Positions 36,266-47,458 of a DNA stretch of 64,000 nt are shown here, piece by piece. This DNA is from Arvicola amphibius (lineage: Eukaryota; Chordata; Mammalia; Rodentia; Cricetidae), in assembly GCF_903992535.2 (NCBI RefSeq), contig NC_052057.2, forward strand, positions 28,233,429-28,297,428, in the 5' to 3' direction. Below the pieces are notes generated by a model. It was not told the origin of the DNA. It saw only the letters and a list, made by a program, of their open reading frames with translations, and made no database searches. The position numbers and the translations under genes were made by a program. Each line of letters begins with the position of its first letter. Positions within the stretch are counted from its first letter, which is position 1.

Positions 36266-36448
36266 ATTATATTCTAATTAGAAAGGAAAATAATGAAATT
36301 GGTCATTTTTAGGGGTTCAGTGTTCATTTTCTTCTCCATAACTCCTGTCTTGTTTTGAATTATTTGAATGAAGAAAAACTATACCCATATTGCACAGTAG
36401 CATAGAAATGAACAACAAATTGAGATAAGGCAGTGTTGGTAATAGGCA

Positions 36449-36640
36449 AGATGACTCAGTGATATGTCTGTCCTGTAGGCTTCTACTGACTTCTATCCTC
36501 GAAGCCTACAAGGTGAAAAGAGAGTACTGGAACCCAAGAGTTGTTTTCTGATCTCCACATGTGTGCTTTGTCAGACACACACACACACACACACACACAC
36601 AGATACACACACAGAGAGGGAGTGAGAAAGAGAATCAGGT
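36449..36640 (+). mobile_element. RSINE1-type SINE with (CA)n tail
   Basis: 'gcaagatgactcagtgatat', 'agtactggaacccaagagtt', 'tctgatctccacatgtgtgc' then CA repeats (36575-36613). Confidence 0.75.
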
Positions 36641-38044
36641 AGAGATTAAAATCATGTTCAATGGGACAACATATAAAAGTAGCTTCATAGTATGGCTTTC
36701 TTCATCTGCTCAATAGACTTGGTGATAATCTTGGTTAAAGATGTAAGAACTCAGAACTCAATATCAGAAATATGAGTGGAGCATATACAATTTCAAAGGC
36801 ACACAATCACAGAAGGCCATGTAACTTCCCTAATTAAAATTGTTAAATTGAGAGTTAGCATTGCGTACCTTTTATGGGAACTAGTTTGATTTCAGGCATT
36901 ATTCCTCCCTATGAAACCTGTCTCCCACATGCAAGCTTTATGATCTTATATTGCTCATTAGGACGATAGAATCTCAGGTTACTCTTCTTAAGAGTGAGAT
37001 GGGTCCTGGGGGTCAACTAGCCTCCCAGTAAGGAGAGAGGAGGGCAGAGACAATATACAGAAGCTGGAGAAGATAATCAGCACAAGGTCATTATCTCAGC
37101 TGCACAGATGAAGAAAAAGATGCAATTCCGTGTAATTACTAACATTGGAGTCAGTTTAGACCAAGGTGGTCTGAAACCAGGACCCATGGTTGGTTTCTCA
37201 TTATCTAGCTACCTCTTATTGTCTGTGTACTTTAGTGCTAACTTCAACTCCCAGTGAAGATCTCTATCCATCTACACTGGAAATAGATATTTTTTTCATG
37301 CTATATCAATGCTCTCAAGTATAGGGTGATTTGGAACTTGGAGATGTGCAATAGTAGAACTATTAGAACCTTGTTAGAGGCCAGAGATGCAACTACATCA
37401 ACCATAATACTCATGTGATACCCTACAACCCACAACAATGAACTATTCAGTTCAATGTATCAGTCCTGCTAAGACTGAGAAACTGTAAGTTGAGGCAAAT
37501 ATCTACTAACAAGGAAGAAGCAGCACACAGAGTAAAAAGAACAAACTACAAGCATGTTGAAAGGAGCCAGATAAAGCGTTGAGAATATAAGAATGTATTT
37601 ACTAAAGTATAATATAAAGGAGTAGCCATTTCTCTTGAATGCTATAATCTGCAAGACTGGCACGGAGGGAATGGCTTCCACAAATTACTGTTTTTCACTT
37701 TAACTCCCTCTTGGCATATGATATTACTTTTCAGAAATGTGACACAAGGCAAAGAAATGAGATTTAACCTACATATTTTGCAAACCCACAGTTTTTCAGT
37801 TTTGCAGTGTATGACAAGGGAATAAAGTATCTATTGGATCTTCTTCAGGATAATGGCTAGTCATTGAGAAGGCCTCCTTTAAATCCTCCTCATAAGCATG
37901 CTTTTTATTAAGTGCTAGAAAAGGCCAGTATTATAAAATCTAGTTTCTGCCCTGCAGTGGTTCATTGTTAAATTTTGGGTAATTGAGCAGTTGCAAGTTC
38001 TTCTTGTGCTCCTTCATTCTAGAAGCACACCTTTTTTCTTAGGA
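36641..38044. other. Unassigned sequence
   Basis: No gene. 37080-37190 weakly recalls an antisense MIR ('ctgcacagatgaagaaaaag'), not enough to call. Confidence 0.4.
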
Positions 38045-38530
38045 GCTATCAGTTCCAGTTTGCTTTCTATGGCTGTCAGAAACATCATGCCCAAAAGCAA
38101 GTTTGGGAGGAAAAGGGTTTGGTTTCTCTTACAGTTTGCAGTTCATCGTCAAGGGATGAGAAGGTAAGAACCCAAGGCAAGAATGTGGAACAAAATGAAG
38201 CAGAGACCCTGGTGGAAACTGCTTGCTGTCTTGCTTCTTCTGATTTACTCACTTTCTTACCTAGTCTAGGTAAGAAATTTCTTACCTAGTCTAGGTAGTG
38301 GATTTTCGCCACTTTCTTACCTAGTCTAGGTCTAGTTATCTTATATAGCTCAGGCCTGCCTACCTAGGCACTGTGCCTCCCACACAGCCCTGGGTCTTTC
38401 CACATCTATCATCAGTCAAGTCGATCTCTAGCAGTCATGGTTATAGATCAGTCATGTGGAGGCAATTCTTTTATTGAGGCCCCCTCTTCCCTGATAACTA
38501 CTTTGTTTCCAGTTAACAGTAAAAAACATC
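38045..38530 (-). mobile_element. RMER-type rodent repeat, antisense
   Basis: 'ggctgtcagaaacatcatgc', 'gtttgggaggaaaagggttt', 'acccaaggcaagaatgtgga', 'aggccccctcttccctgata' follow the same family as 31629-32042. The middle is altered by the palindromic triplication at 38251-38331. Confidence 0.65.
38251..38331. repeat. Three copies of a palindromic 21-25-bp unit
   Basis: The arm 'tttcttacctag' occurs at 38253, 38278 and 38313, each followed by t and 'ctagg'. 38266-38289 is a perfect 24-bp palindrome; 38253-38277 has 12-bp arms around a single t. Could form hairpins or a cruciform. Confidence 0.97.
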
Positions 38531-39019
38531 CAGTACATCATTATTCCAGACACTGTGTGTTAATGATGCAACAGCAAAATAGATAGTAAGAGTTAGTTGG
38601 TTTCAAATAATTTAAGGAGAAAATATTTTCCAGCACATGGAATAAAACAAAATATCACCAAATCATTCTGACTTTGACGTAAATATATCTCTAGTACCAA
38701 AAGTTATGAGCTCTTAAATTATTTGAAATTAAGTGGTGTCTATTGCCATACTATTCTGAATGCACCATAGCTAGTCTGAAATTAAGTGGCTATAAACATC
38801 ATGCTACACTGGGTAAACATAGAGAACTCAAATATGGGTTTCCCCTTTGTGAATGCTCCCAGCATTCAATGTAAATACCTTCGTTTTCTTTAAACACGGA
38901 ATGTAGATTTGACTAACTAACAGTGACCAATGAGATGGCTTCTGAAGGCAGACCTCATTTACAAGTGGGATCAATTACACTTTGGAATGAGTAGGAAAGA
39001 GAGGTGGCAGGAAATCATA
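38531..39019. other. Unassigned sequence
   Basis: No gene or recognisable repeat. Confidence 0.4.
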
Positions 39020-39290
39020 GAAAGGGCTCATTTAGTACATTGCTTGCTGATCAAGTAGGAAGCCCTGAGATCTAATCCCCAATACCAGTGTAAAAGTCTG
39101 GGCACAGGGAAGTGCACCTCTAGTCCAATATTAGAGAGCTAGAAACAGCAGGATCCTGGGATCTTACTGTACTTCCTGTATAGGTGAATCAGTGAGTTCC
39201 AGGTTCATTGAGGGACCTTGCCTTCGAAAAAAAAAAAAAAGAGAACAAGAAAGGAATGCACTCAATAAATGTCTGTCTCTGAATGCTGCA

Positions 39291-39333
<43 letters not shown>

Positions 39334-39335
39334 GT
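39020..39335 (+). mobile_element. B4 SINE with (CA)n tail
   Basis: ID-like head ('gaagccctgagatctaatcc'), B1-like body ('aagtgcacctctagtccaat', 'cagtgagttccaggttcatt', 'gagggaccttgccttcgaaa'), then CA tail at 39296-39330. Confidence 0.75.
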
Positions 39336-42160
39336 GGTATTGTTGACTTCTGGAAATAAATTAAAGCAGCATATGCCATGGAGAGGCTTATTGCTTTCTT
39401 GTCTGTTCTTGAATTGGTAAACAATCTTGTGTTCCTCATAGCTGGGTTGCATGCACTGGATGTTTACTAATTAAAATGGTAGTGCTCAGAGCTCCTTATT
39501 CTTTACTGTTGGAGACGAATATGGGTATTTTGTGAACATTTTATATCACATAGAGATATCTGGGATTCTATACTCCTTAGGCCCACGACAGGGCACTGGC
39601 TCTTTGATCTTAGTTTTGCCACTGGTACTGGGAGAATAAGATTTTCCCTCAAACACAAAGGCAAACAGAGCAGCTATCAGCAAGATCAATTAGAGGTCAG
39701 GAGAGAAAGGCCACTGGCTGATTGACTTCTGAAGGGGGACAGTGAGTCCGACTGTCCAGGAAGAGCTGTGTGTAAGGGCTTTGACACAGCCATACCATGA
39801 GCAATGGGACAAGGGAGCTGTGCGTTTGATTTCAGTGGCTACTCAGTGCTTTGGCTCCTAGTGAGTTGTGCAAAGAGCTCTGACAATAGCCCAGTAATGG
39901 AAGCAGCACGGATATAATGGAAGTGATTTTTCTTTTAGTTCCCTCTAAAATAGAGGGAAAATAGGCATGGGCCGTCACTCTGTGATGAATATAGAATATC
40001 AGAAAATCACTTCCCATCTGCTAACTAAATAGACAAATAACCATAAGTCTTTCCAATGACAAAAACAAGAAAATGTAGTACATATATAAAACAATTCTCT
40101 TAACGTCTCCTACGAGAAACCTAAGAGGAAATGCTTATTTAATTTTTAATGTGCTGACTTTTTGGTAGAAAATTTAATGCTAAGTTAACATTTTTAAGAG
40201 GAAAATATTATTGATAAATGGATAATTTAAATGTTTTCCTAATTGTATGGCTGCTTAGGGCAAACGTTTCATGATTGACAAAGGTTTCTTTGCTTTGTTC
40301 TGGTTCCCATGGCCAGTATTACCATGCATTTTTTGATAAAGTATATTGCAGCCTGCATTTACATTGTCAGGATTTTCAAAATGTAACTGATGGAATTTTT
40401 AGCTTCTTTAAAGTGTATGTTTCTATTCAGGACTAACTAGCATACAGTTATATGCAATTTGCATTTTTCTGGTTTCTAGAGTCTTTGGGGTGTTCAGTAT
40501 TGCTAATAGAAGATAATGCCTCATAGTTATTCCTCAATATCGTTGAAATTAATTCAGAGAAATTTGAGTTGAATCCTTTGAGAGACTGATTATTTATATT
40601 TTGTCTCTCATTGACCATAGGTGAAGAAAACACACACACATACATGCAGACACACACATACATGCACACACAAATACATGCAGACACACACATGTACATA
40701 CCGACACATACACATGTACATGCAAACACACACATTAAAACATGATATTACTCATATGTGAACTTACATAATGACTTAATAATTGAGGTTGGCTATAAAG
40801 TAAATCTTTTGATACCACACATATATACTACTGAATATTTTGTATAATTGAATATATGTTGCTTTTTTCAAAAAAAATTTATCATGCTTTATGTAAGTCT
40901 TAGCTATTTTCTTAATTCACTTCAAGTTGCTATACTGAATATTTGGTGCATTTAAAGCTTAACGAGCAAGTGCCTTTCCTAGTTTAATCATTTTAAGAAA
41001 AGTACACATCTTTATTACTATCGGCAAATGATGAAATTGATACATTTTTTCAATATTTTAGGTTGATTGCACATGAAAATAATAAGGATAATGATATGAT
41101 GTCAGAATAATGTTATATATTATGGCAAACTAATAACCTCTGGGGAGCTCAGCTTCTATGAAATTCATTTCATATCTTATCCATTATGGAGGACCTGTGA
41201 AAAATAGTTTACTCTTCCCTTTCTGAGCTATTTGGCAATGCAGGCGAGCCTCATGGAAGCGAAAAGATTAGATACTGTCATTTTCAAAGGGTAAAATCTT
41301 TGAAATTCCCTTCCTAATTCTCAAAATGTCTGGGCAATAAAAATCTCTTTATGCAAATAATTTAGAAGGAACAAAACCCAGTCATTTTTTTCTTCATAGC
41401 TTTCAAAACACATATATTCTTTTCCTTTAACGTGACACTTAGCCCAGGGGGCTTTTCCTATACACACAATCTCAGATCTATGTTCAAACTAACTTCTCCA
41501 AGGCTCCTCTCTGAAGAAGGGCATTTACACTTCCATACCAGGGAAAATAGGAGAATTTTAACCCCCTCTTGTCCATTTCTAGAATTCTAGTAGACAATGA
41601 CTCTGTTCTCAACAACACCGACTTGTTTCTTATCCGTCATAAAAGATGTGCTTTGGGAAGAATTCAGATTTTAATTGATTTCCTACTGTTCACAAATAGT
41701 ATGTTTTGATGGCTCAGGATAAATCTTTAAAGCTGTGAAAATATCCACAGAACCACTGGGTGTGCACATGGACCTGTGCACAGATTAAATCGTAAATGCT
41801 TTCCCAGCCTATTAGTTTGAAGAAAAGGACACACATTCTTTACTAAATATGCAAATGATAAAAATTGATTTCTCTTTTTCAACACTTTAAATAGGTTTTA
41901 GAGAAAGGTTGCATTGGATTGACCCAGGGTTTTTCTTACAATATAGTACAAATACCTTTTGACATGGTCTTTCGATTGTCCATGTCCATTTTTTTTTTTA
42001 TCTGAATTGCCAGTTTTATCACCATAAAGGAGTACCAGCCTAAAATCAGCCCTCCAACTGAACATCCTTGGCTTTCACCTGATCTCCCTGTATTGCATTT
42101 CCATGGGTACAGTTCTTCACAATTCTTAGTATTTATTGTATGGGATGGAAGAATTTGCGG
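39336..42160. other. Unassigned sequence
   Basis: About 2.8 kb without a recognised SINE, LINE or LTR apart from the CA-rich tract at 40630. AT-rich from 40800 to 42000. No gene seen. Confidence 0.4.
40630..40736. repeat. Imperfect CA-rich minisatellite
   Basis: About five imperfect units of roughly 20 bp ('cacacacatacatgcagaca' type). The minus frame 40448-40735 is read-through. Confidence 0.9.
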
Positions 42161-42350
42161 GCCACTGAGATGGTTCAGTGAGTGAGGATGCTTGACGTCA
42201 AACCTGATGACCCGAGTTGCTTACAATCCTTGGAATATACATGATGGAAGGAAAGCATTGACTTCTGAAAGCCATTTTCTGATCTTCCCTAATCAAACAC
42301 ATCCATAATACACACATGCCATGCACTGAACTATTTCTCTTTCTCTACAT
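42161..42350 (+). mobile_element. RSINE1-type SINE
   Basis: 'gggccactgagatggttcag', 'tgcttgacgtcaaacctgat', 'gacccgagttgcttacaatc' in RSINE1 order, CA-rich then A-rich end. Contains a TGACGTCA palindrome (42193-42200). Confidence 0.8.
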
Positions 42351-42379
42351 AAACAATTTAATTTTAAAATCCTAATTAT

Positions 42380-42545
42380 TTGGTATCGGGGGAGGTATGT
42401 TGTTGCCACAGTGAGTATGTGGAAATTAAAGGACCACTTTTAGGAACTGGTTCTCTTCTTCTATGTTTCTTGGGGATAGAAATTCGAGGCATCAGGATTG
42501 CACAGGAAGTGTCATTATCTGCTGAAACATCTCACCAGCCCTTTG
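42380..42545 (-). mobile_element. RSINE/B3-type SINE, antisense
   Basis: 'aactggttctcttcttctat', 'agaaattcgaggcatcagga', 'gaaacatctcaccagccc'. Forms a tail-to-tail pair with 42161-42350. Confidence 0.75.
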
Positions 42546-43084
42546 CCTAATAAGTTTTAAGTACTTCGATGAAGTTCGAAATTCACACTATGTGGGAAAA
42601 TACTTTGGACACTGTGAAACCTTCATGAGTATGCTGTAATATGTCTTTGAAAAACAATTCTTATTCCAATATTGGTGATTAATGAAAATATTGTATGAGC
42701 ATAGACTGTCCATGGAATAGCTTTGATTTTTATTTCAGCATTTGTGAAATGTACTTGTTAATTTAGCATCTAGATATTCCTTTCATTTAAGGATAAGAGG
42801 TGTAATATGAAAGCTAAGATTTCCCAGTAGGGAAAAGATGGGGGAAATTCAGAGAATTTTGAAAATCAAAATCATCGACAAAGATCCTTGGCAATCCCTG
42901 AGAAATAACATAAAAATACAGCCATATCTCAAGAGCCATATCTAATTTTCTCATTGCTGGTAATAAAATCTAACTTCTGTATTGTCAGAAGAGAGAAAAC
43001 TGCGGTGAGGGGATTAAGAACAAGAAAATGATACTTTATGTTTTTAAAATATAAGGTAAATGGATTTATTATTTCATTTTTTTT
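42546..43084. other. Unassigned AT-rich sequence
   Basis: No gene or recognisable repeat. Confidence 0.4.
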
Positions 43085-43545
43085 ATTTAACAAAATATAT
43101 CCAGTATCCAGTGTAGGCTGGTGTTGGGACCATTTGGAATCCTGGCTTCCAGCTGCTCTTCCCTGCTAGAGATCTTCTGATTTGAGTTACTGAAAGCTGT
43201 GTCAAAGTTGTTTACCAGCTCTGCTTCACAAGCACGTGTTGCCTTGCCTTGAGGATCAGAGGATAAGGTTTTCACCTGTGGCCCTCTTGACTGTTGGGTA
43301 TGTAAGACTCCATGGTGCCATTGAATAAAGGGCTTCTTATCAGTGACTAGAGGTCCGTGTCTCTGTCTCTCTGTCTGTGCTGTCTCTCTGTCTCTGTGTG
43401 TCTCTGTATGTTTCAACCTCCAGCCCCTTGCCCAAAGCTCAGAAGCTCGCGAACTGTATGGTAGTGCATAGAGCACAGATAGACGTTGTGCGCAGCAGGC
43501 TGGGTTTGTGATCGCTGTTAGAAATAAAATAATGTGCACGATCAT
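43085..43545 (+). mobile_element. LTR-like block
   Basis: AATAAA at 43324-43329 followed by 'cagtgactagaggtccgtgt' and a CT-rich stretch looks like an LTR R-U5. GC content and CpGs (43448-43515) exceed the flanks. Ends and target-site duplication not found. The 152-codon minus frame in it has no recognised domain. Confidence 0.45.
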
Positions 43546-43554
43546 AATTGATTA

Positions 43555-44045
43555 TCACCCCCTTGAATCTAGAGCCCCACACTGGAGCACCGAACTGAGC
43601 TCCCAAGGTCCAAAGGAGGAGCAGAAGGAGGGAGAACATGAGCAAGGAAGTCAGGACCTCGAGGAGTGCACCCACCCACTGAGATGGTGGAGCTGATCTA
43701 ATGGGAGCTCACCAAGGCCAGCTGGACTGGGACTGAAAAAGCATGGGATAAAACCAGAATCCCAGAACATGGCAGACAATGAGGGCTGCTGAGAAGCCAA
43801 GGACAATGGCACTGGGTTTTGATGCTACCGCATGTACTGGCTTTCGAGGGGCCTAGCCTGTGTGGATGCTCACCTTCCTAGACCTGGATGGAGGGGGGAG
43901 GACTGTGAACTTCCCGCAGGGCAGGGAACCCTTACTGCTCTTCGGGCTGGAAAGGGAGTGGGGGGAGAGGGAGAGAAATGGGAGGCGGGGAGGAGGCAGA
44001 AATTTTTAATAAAAAAAAAGAAAAAAAGAAAAAAGAAAAAAAGAA
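43555..44045 (+). mobile_element. Cricetid L1 3' UTR, 5'-truncated, with A-rich tail
   Basis: 'gaggagcagaaggagggaga', 'ggctgatctaatgggagctc', 'agctggactgggactgaaaa', 'cttcccgcagggcagggaac', then G-rich 'gggaggcggggaggaggcag', 'aatttttaataaa' and an AAAAG-rich tail. The pattern is that of an abundant cricetid L1 3' end. Low divergence suggests a fairly young insertion. Confidence 0.8.
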
Positions 44046-45204
44046 TATGAAGTAGAATAGTCAATATTAAAATTAACTCTTTTGGCAAGATCTTTGTGAT
44101 AAAATACTATAGTGATGTAATTGACCATGGTTAGGAGAATAATGGAAGACTTTGACAAAGCAATATGTCCACAACATGTAAAGACTAAGTAATTACTCAC
44201 AGAATTAAAGAAGGGGTAGAAGAGACACAGTACTAATCACATGATAAAAGATCATGCATAGCAGAACACAAGACTTAATGATATTCAATGTTCTGCTAAA
44301 AAAGGCTGAGGGGAAGCCAGAAGCTGATGGTGTGGGGGCAGGTAGACAAGGTATAAACTATACAAAGGATTATAAAATTCTGTACTGAGGGGTATGATTT
44401 AACTATACAATTTCAATTTTCATTTAAAGGCTTTATTTTTGTCATTGAGTATGCATAATATTGGCATGCATGGTTTTATGTAGGGAAACTTATTTAATTT
44501 CTTCTGTCAAAGTTAATGATAGAAATTTTTTCCTTTTATGAATTTAAAGTGAAATTTTGAATTCACATGAAGAAAGACTTTCTTTGCTAATAAAGGTAAT
44601 ATAGATGGTACTCAGCTATACTAAAATCTATATTGATGCTACAGTATTAATTGAAGTCTATATAATAATTGTTTAATGTATGAAGGTTTTACTTTAAAGA
44701 ACTGAATTTTTCAGACATTAGATGAAATTTTATATTTTCCTTACGGATAAGAATATTTGATAGAAATTGAAATAACAGTAACACTGATGTCAATTAAAAA
44801 TATGTATAGGCCATCTCTGAGAAGAACTTCTGTATTGTTAGAAGACAATGTTTGTGTTGCAGGAAGAGTTACAGAAGGCTGTGGCCCTGTTGTGTTCTTT
44901 GGAAAGCAACATGGCATGATAGGTACTTTTTTTCTCAAAGTATCTGGGTGAGTTTATTGGAAAGTTCTGGTTTTATTGGAGGCATGGAACCATGTAAGGA
45001 TGAAGTGATAACTGGCTTCTAGACTTGTCTTTATAGCATTCTTGTCTTTGAAGGGCATCTGAGTCACTAAACAGAGTACAAGAAAGTATTGGAAAGACTC
45101 CTCTAAAAATTATTTCCCTCCTCCATGTGTTACCTTTGATAACAATTTTAAAATCTGGCTTTGAGATTACTCATGCTATCTTATTGGTGGTAAAAAATAG
45201 CTGA
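44046..45204. other. Unassigned AT-rich sequence
   Basis: No gene or recognisable repeat. Confidence 0.4.
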
Positions 45205-45390
45205 CTAGGAACCAGGTACTATATTCAACATGCTCATTATCTCAAAAAATAGTCACCCAATGCGGTATTCTATGACTTAGTATGTCCAATAAATGGATAT
45301 AGACTTCTGTTACTTCTATTTTAAAGAAAATGGTTTTTGAGAATCAGTGAAATCACTAATTTAGTCATATTTAAGTCTGGTAAATGAAAA
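45205..45390 (-). mobile_element. MIR SINE, antisense
   Basis: 'aaccaggtactatattcaac', 'atgctcattatctcaaaaaa', 'tattttaaagaaaatggttt', 'gagaatcagtgaaatcacta' follow the antisense MIR order ('..gcattatctc..', '..ttttacagatgagg..'). Confidence 0.6.
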
Positions 45391-45475
45391 TTGTGAAAAC
45401 GGGAATATACTCAAGTAAAATCTAACTCTGGAGCTTTATGCTGTTTATCTCTCATTGACGCTTCCTTCATCCTCA

Positions 45476-45480
45476 ACACA

Positions 45481-45525
<45 letters not shown>

Positions 45526-45529
45526 ACAT
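45476..45529. repeat. (AC)n microsatellite
   Basis: AC dinucleotides with several CG interruptions. Confidence 0.95.
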
Positions 45530-46163
45530 ACCTTCACATATTCATATTTAGGCATACATGCATAGACAGATAAAAACTATACACCAAGGCATTTTTAGTA
45601 TAAATAATTAGAGATATAATACAATTATATCTTATGAAGACGTTACCTTCGATGACTCAATAAAAGCCTAAAGAAGGAGCTTTAATTGATAATGAACTTG
45701 CTTTGTGTGTCCTTCCCCATGTTACTCAGCTGTGTTTCTCACTCTGGGATATATTTACCGTTTATTAATTACACCATATCAAACATTTGTAATTTCCTGA
45801 CTGAAACCCAAACAATCCCATAGCAGCCTGAAAGCTTCTGGTCAGACTATAAGTCAATAAAAGATTATAAATCCCTAGTAACACTGAGGCTGCATGCCAG
45901 AATCAGGAAAGGCCACTTGCCAGAAAGTCACACTGCTTGGAACAATTTCTGAATTACTGGCACTAGATATTTCCATATTGATTTATTGACTAAAACAATA
46001 GCAATCCAGGCTTAAATAGCCACTATGTCAGTGATTTGGGGGGTTTCTAATTGTATAAGTAGGCTTTAAAAAATAAGTCATAGTTTTCTTCTTTAACCAA
46101 ATTTGATCCCAATACCACTATCTCATCTTAGCAAATCTTAATATTGTAAGACGTTTCCAATTG
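45530..46163. other. Unassigned sequence
   Basis: No gene or recognisable repeat. Confidence 0.4.
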
Positions 46164-46297
46164 TTAATTTATTTAGACATGTAGCTCAAGCTGGTCTCAT
46201 ACTTACTATGGAGCCTACGATGACCTTAAACCCCTGATGCTCCTGCCTCTCCCTCAAAAGTGCTAGGATTTCAGAAATGCCTTGTTATTCAGGCTGG
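46164..46297 (-). mobile_element. B1-like SINE, antisense
   Basis: 'agctcaagctggtctcatac', 'cgatgaccttaaacccctga', 'agtgctaggatttcagaaat' in antisense B1 order, diverged. Confidence 0.7.
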
Positions 46298-46359
46298 GTT
46301 TGTCTTCATTACCTCCTCCTTTGTCCTTCATATTCCTCTTTTAAGTTTATACAACTTAA

Positions 46360-47115
46360 AATTTAATTGAAAAAGAAAATAAGGGTCTTATTTTGTGATG
46401 CATTGAAATGTCTTTGAATGTAGAGCTTGGTATATCAACTCCAATATTACTGGAAGTTTTTGTTGAGGGTTGAGATTTATTTTTTTTCCCCCTTTGGTAG
46501 AATTCCCTACATTTTGAGTTTTTCTGATTGTCTCTCAGCAGGGTCTTTAGCACTGTTTTCTTCTCTTTGATTTCCTGCAGTTTAGGAACTAACTGTAGAA
46601 TTCTGGTAGATTCACATTGGATATCTCCAGCATGTTTGCTTGTTGAGTTCCATCTGAGTCACAAGTGTCGGGTTGCCTTCTGTGAGACTGTCAGTTTGTA
46701 TCTTAAAATGGTCACCTGCCATGTCTGCCATGCTCATGAATCATTTTCTTTGATTGGATTAGGAGAGTTGTAATGAAGAAAACCTCTGTATGTTGATTCT
46801 GGTTACCTCCCAGTAGATGTTGTTCCCAAAGGAAGGTTAACTCAATCGCTCTCCTCAGTTATGAAATATTTAATTCCCTTTGCTCCTGTAAAATCTCCTT
46901 TATAACTACTGTTTGCTTTTCATCAGTATCCAGAGTTCATAGATTTGTGCTTGTTTGCATTATTTTGATACTTATTCTCTATGATACTCAAATGGTTCCA
47001 CATTTGGCCATGGATAATTTTTTTCCAAGTCTCAGTCTGAATCTTCAAGACCTTATTTTCTTGGACTTTACTGGCAGGGTTTTTTTTTTGTTGTTTGTTT
47101 GTTTGTTTTGACAAT
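46360..47115 (-). pseudogene. Weak candidate decayed coding sequence, product unknown
   Basis: On the minus strand the sequence is A-rich and broken frames are Lys/Glu/Gln-rich, e.g. KLQEIKEKKTVLKTLL near 46530-46590 and NKVLKIQTETWKKI near 47020-47065, like a coiled-coil protein. Frames are interrupted by stops and shifts. No poly(A) tail or target-site duplication is visible at its 3' side. It could equally be A-rich chance sequence. I do not recognise a parent gene. Confidence 0.25.
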
Positions 47116-47319
47116 TTGCTCTAGGCTGCTCTGACACATTTTCTGTCTCAGACCAGAAGCAGCCACTTCCCCAGTAAGCCTTATATTCCCTCAATGTAAA
47201 TAATGTTCAGAGACCACAGTTATGACTGCAAAGTATCACATTTCTAATGAATTAGTTATTGATTTTATTCAGTGTTAATAAATAGAAGCTTTAGTGAGTA
47301 TGTGTGATTCTTTTGTTGC

Positions 47320-47458
47320 TGCATTGTTTCAAATAGGGTCCCATATAGCAAAAGCTGGTCTCAAACTGGTTTTGTAGCAAGGTTAATCCATAACTCCTGA
47401 TGTTTCTGTTTTGAATTCTCAAAGTGCTTATATTATAGGCATTAGCCACCACGGCTAA
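47320..47458 (-). mobile_element. B1-like SINE, antisense
   Basis: 'aatagggtcccatatagcaa', 'agctggtctcaaactggttt', 'attataggcattagccacca' in antisense B1 order with a small internal extra stretch. Confidence 0.65.

Noticed and set aside
38251..38331. Palindromic repeats as a CRISPR-like array or replication origin
   Set aside because: Unequal spacing, only three units, inside a mobile element of a mammalian genome.
40630..40736. CA-rich units as a regulatory tandem array
   Set aside because: Imperfect microsatellite drift explains it.
43087..43545. 152-codon minus-strand frame, the longest in the window
   Set aside because: Lies within an LTR-like block, opposite to its apparent orientation, and shows no recognised domain.
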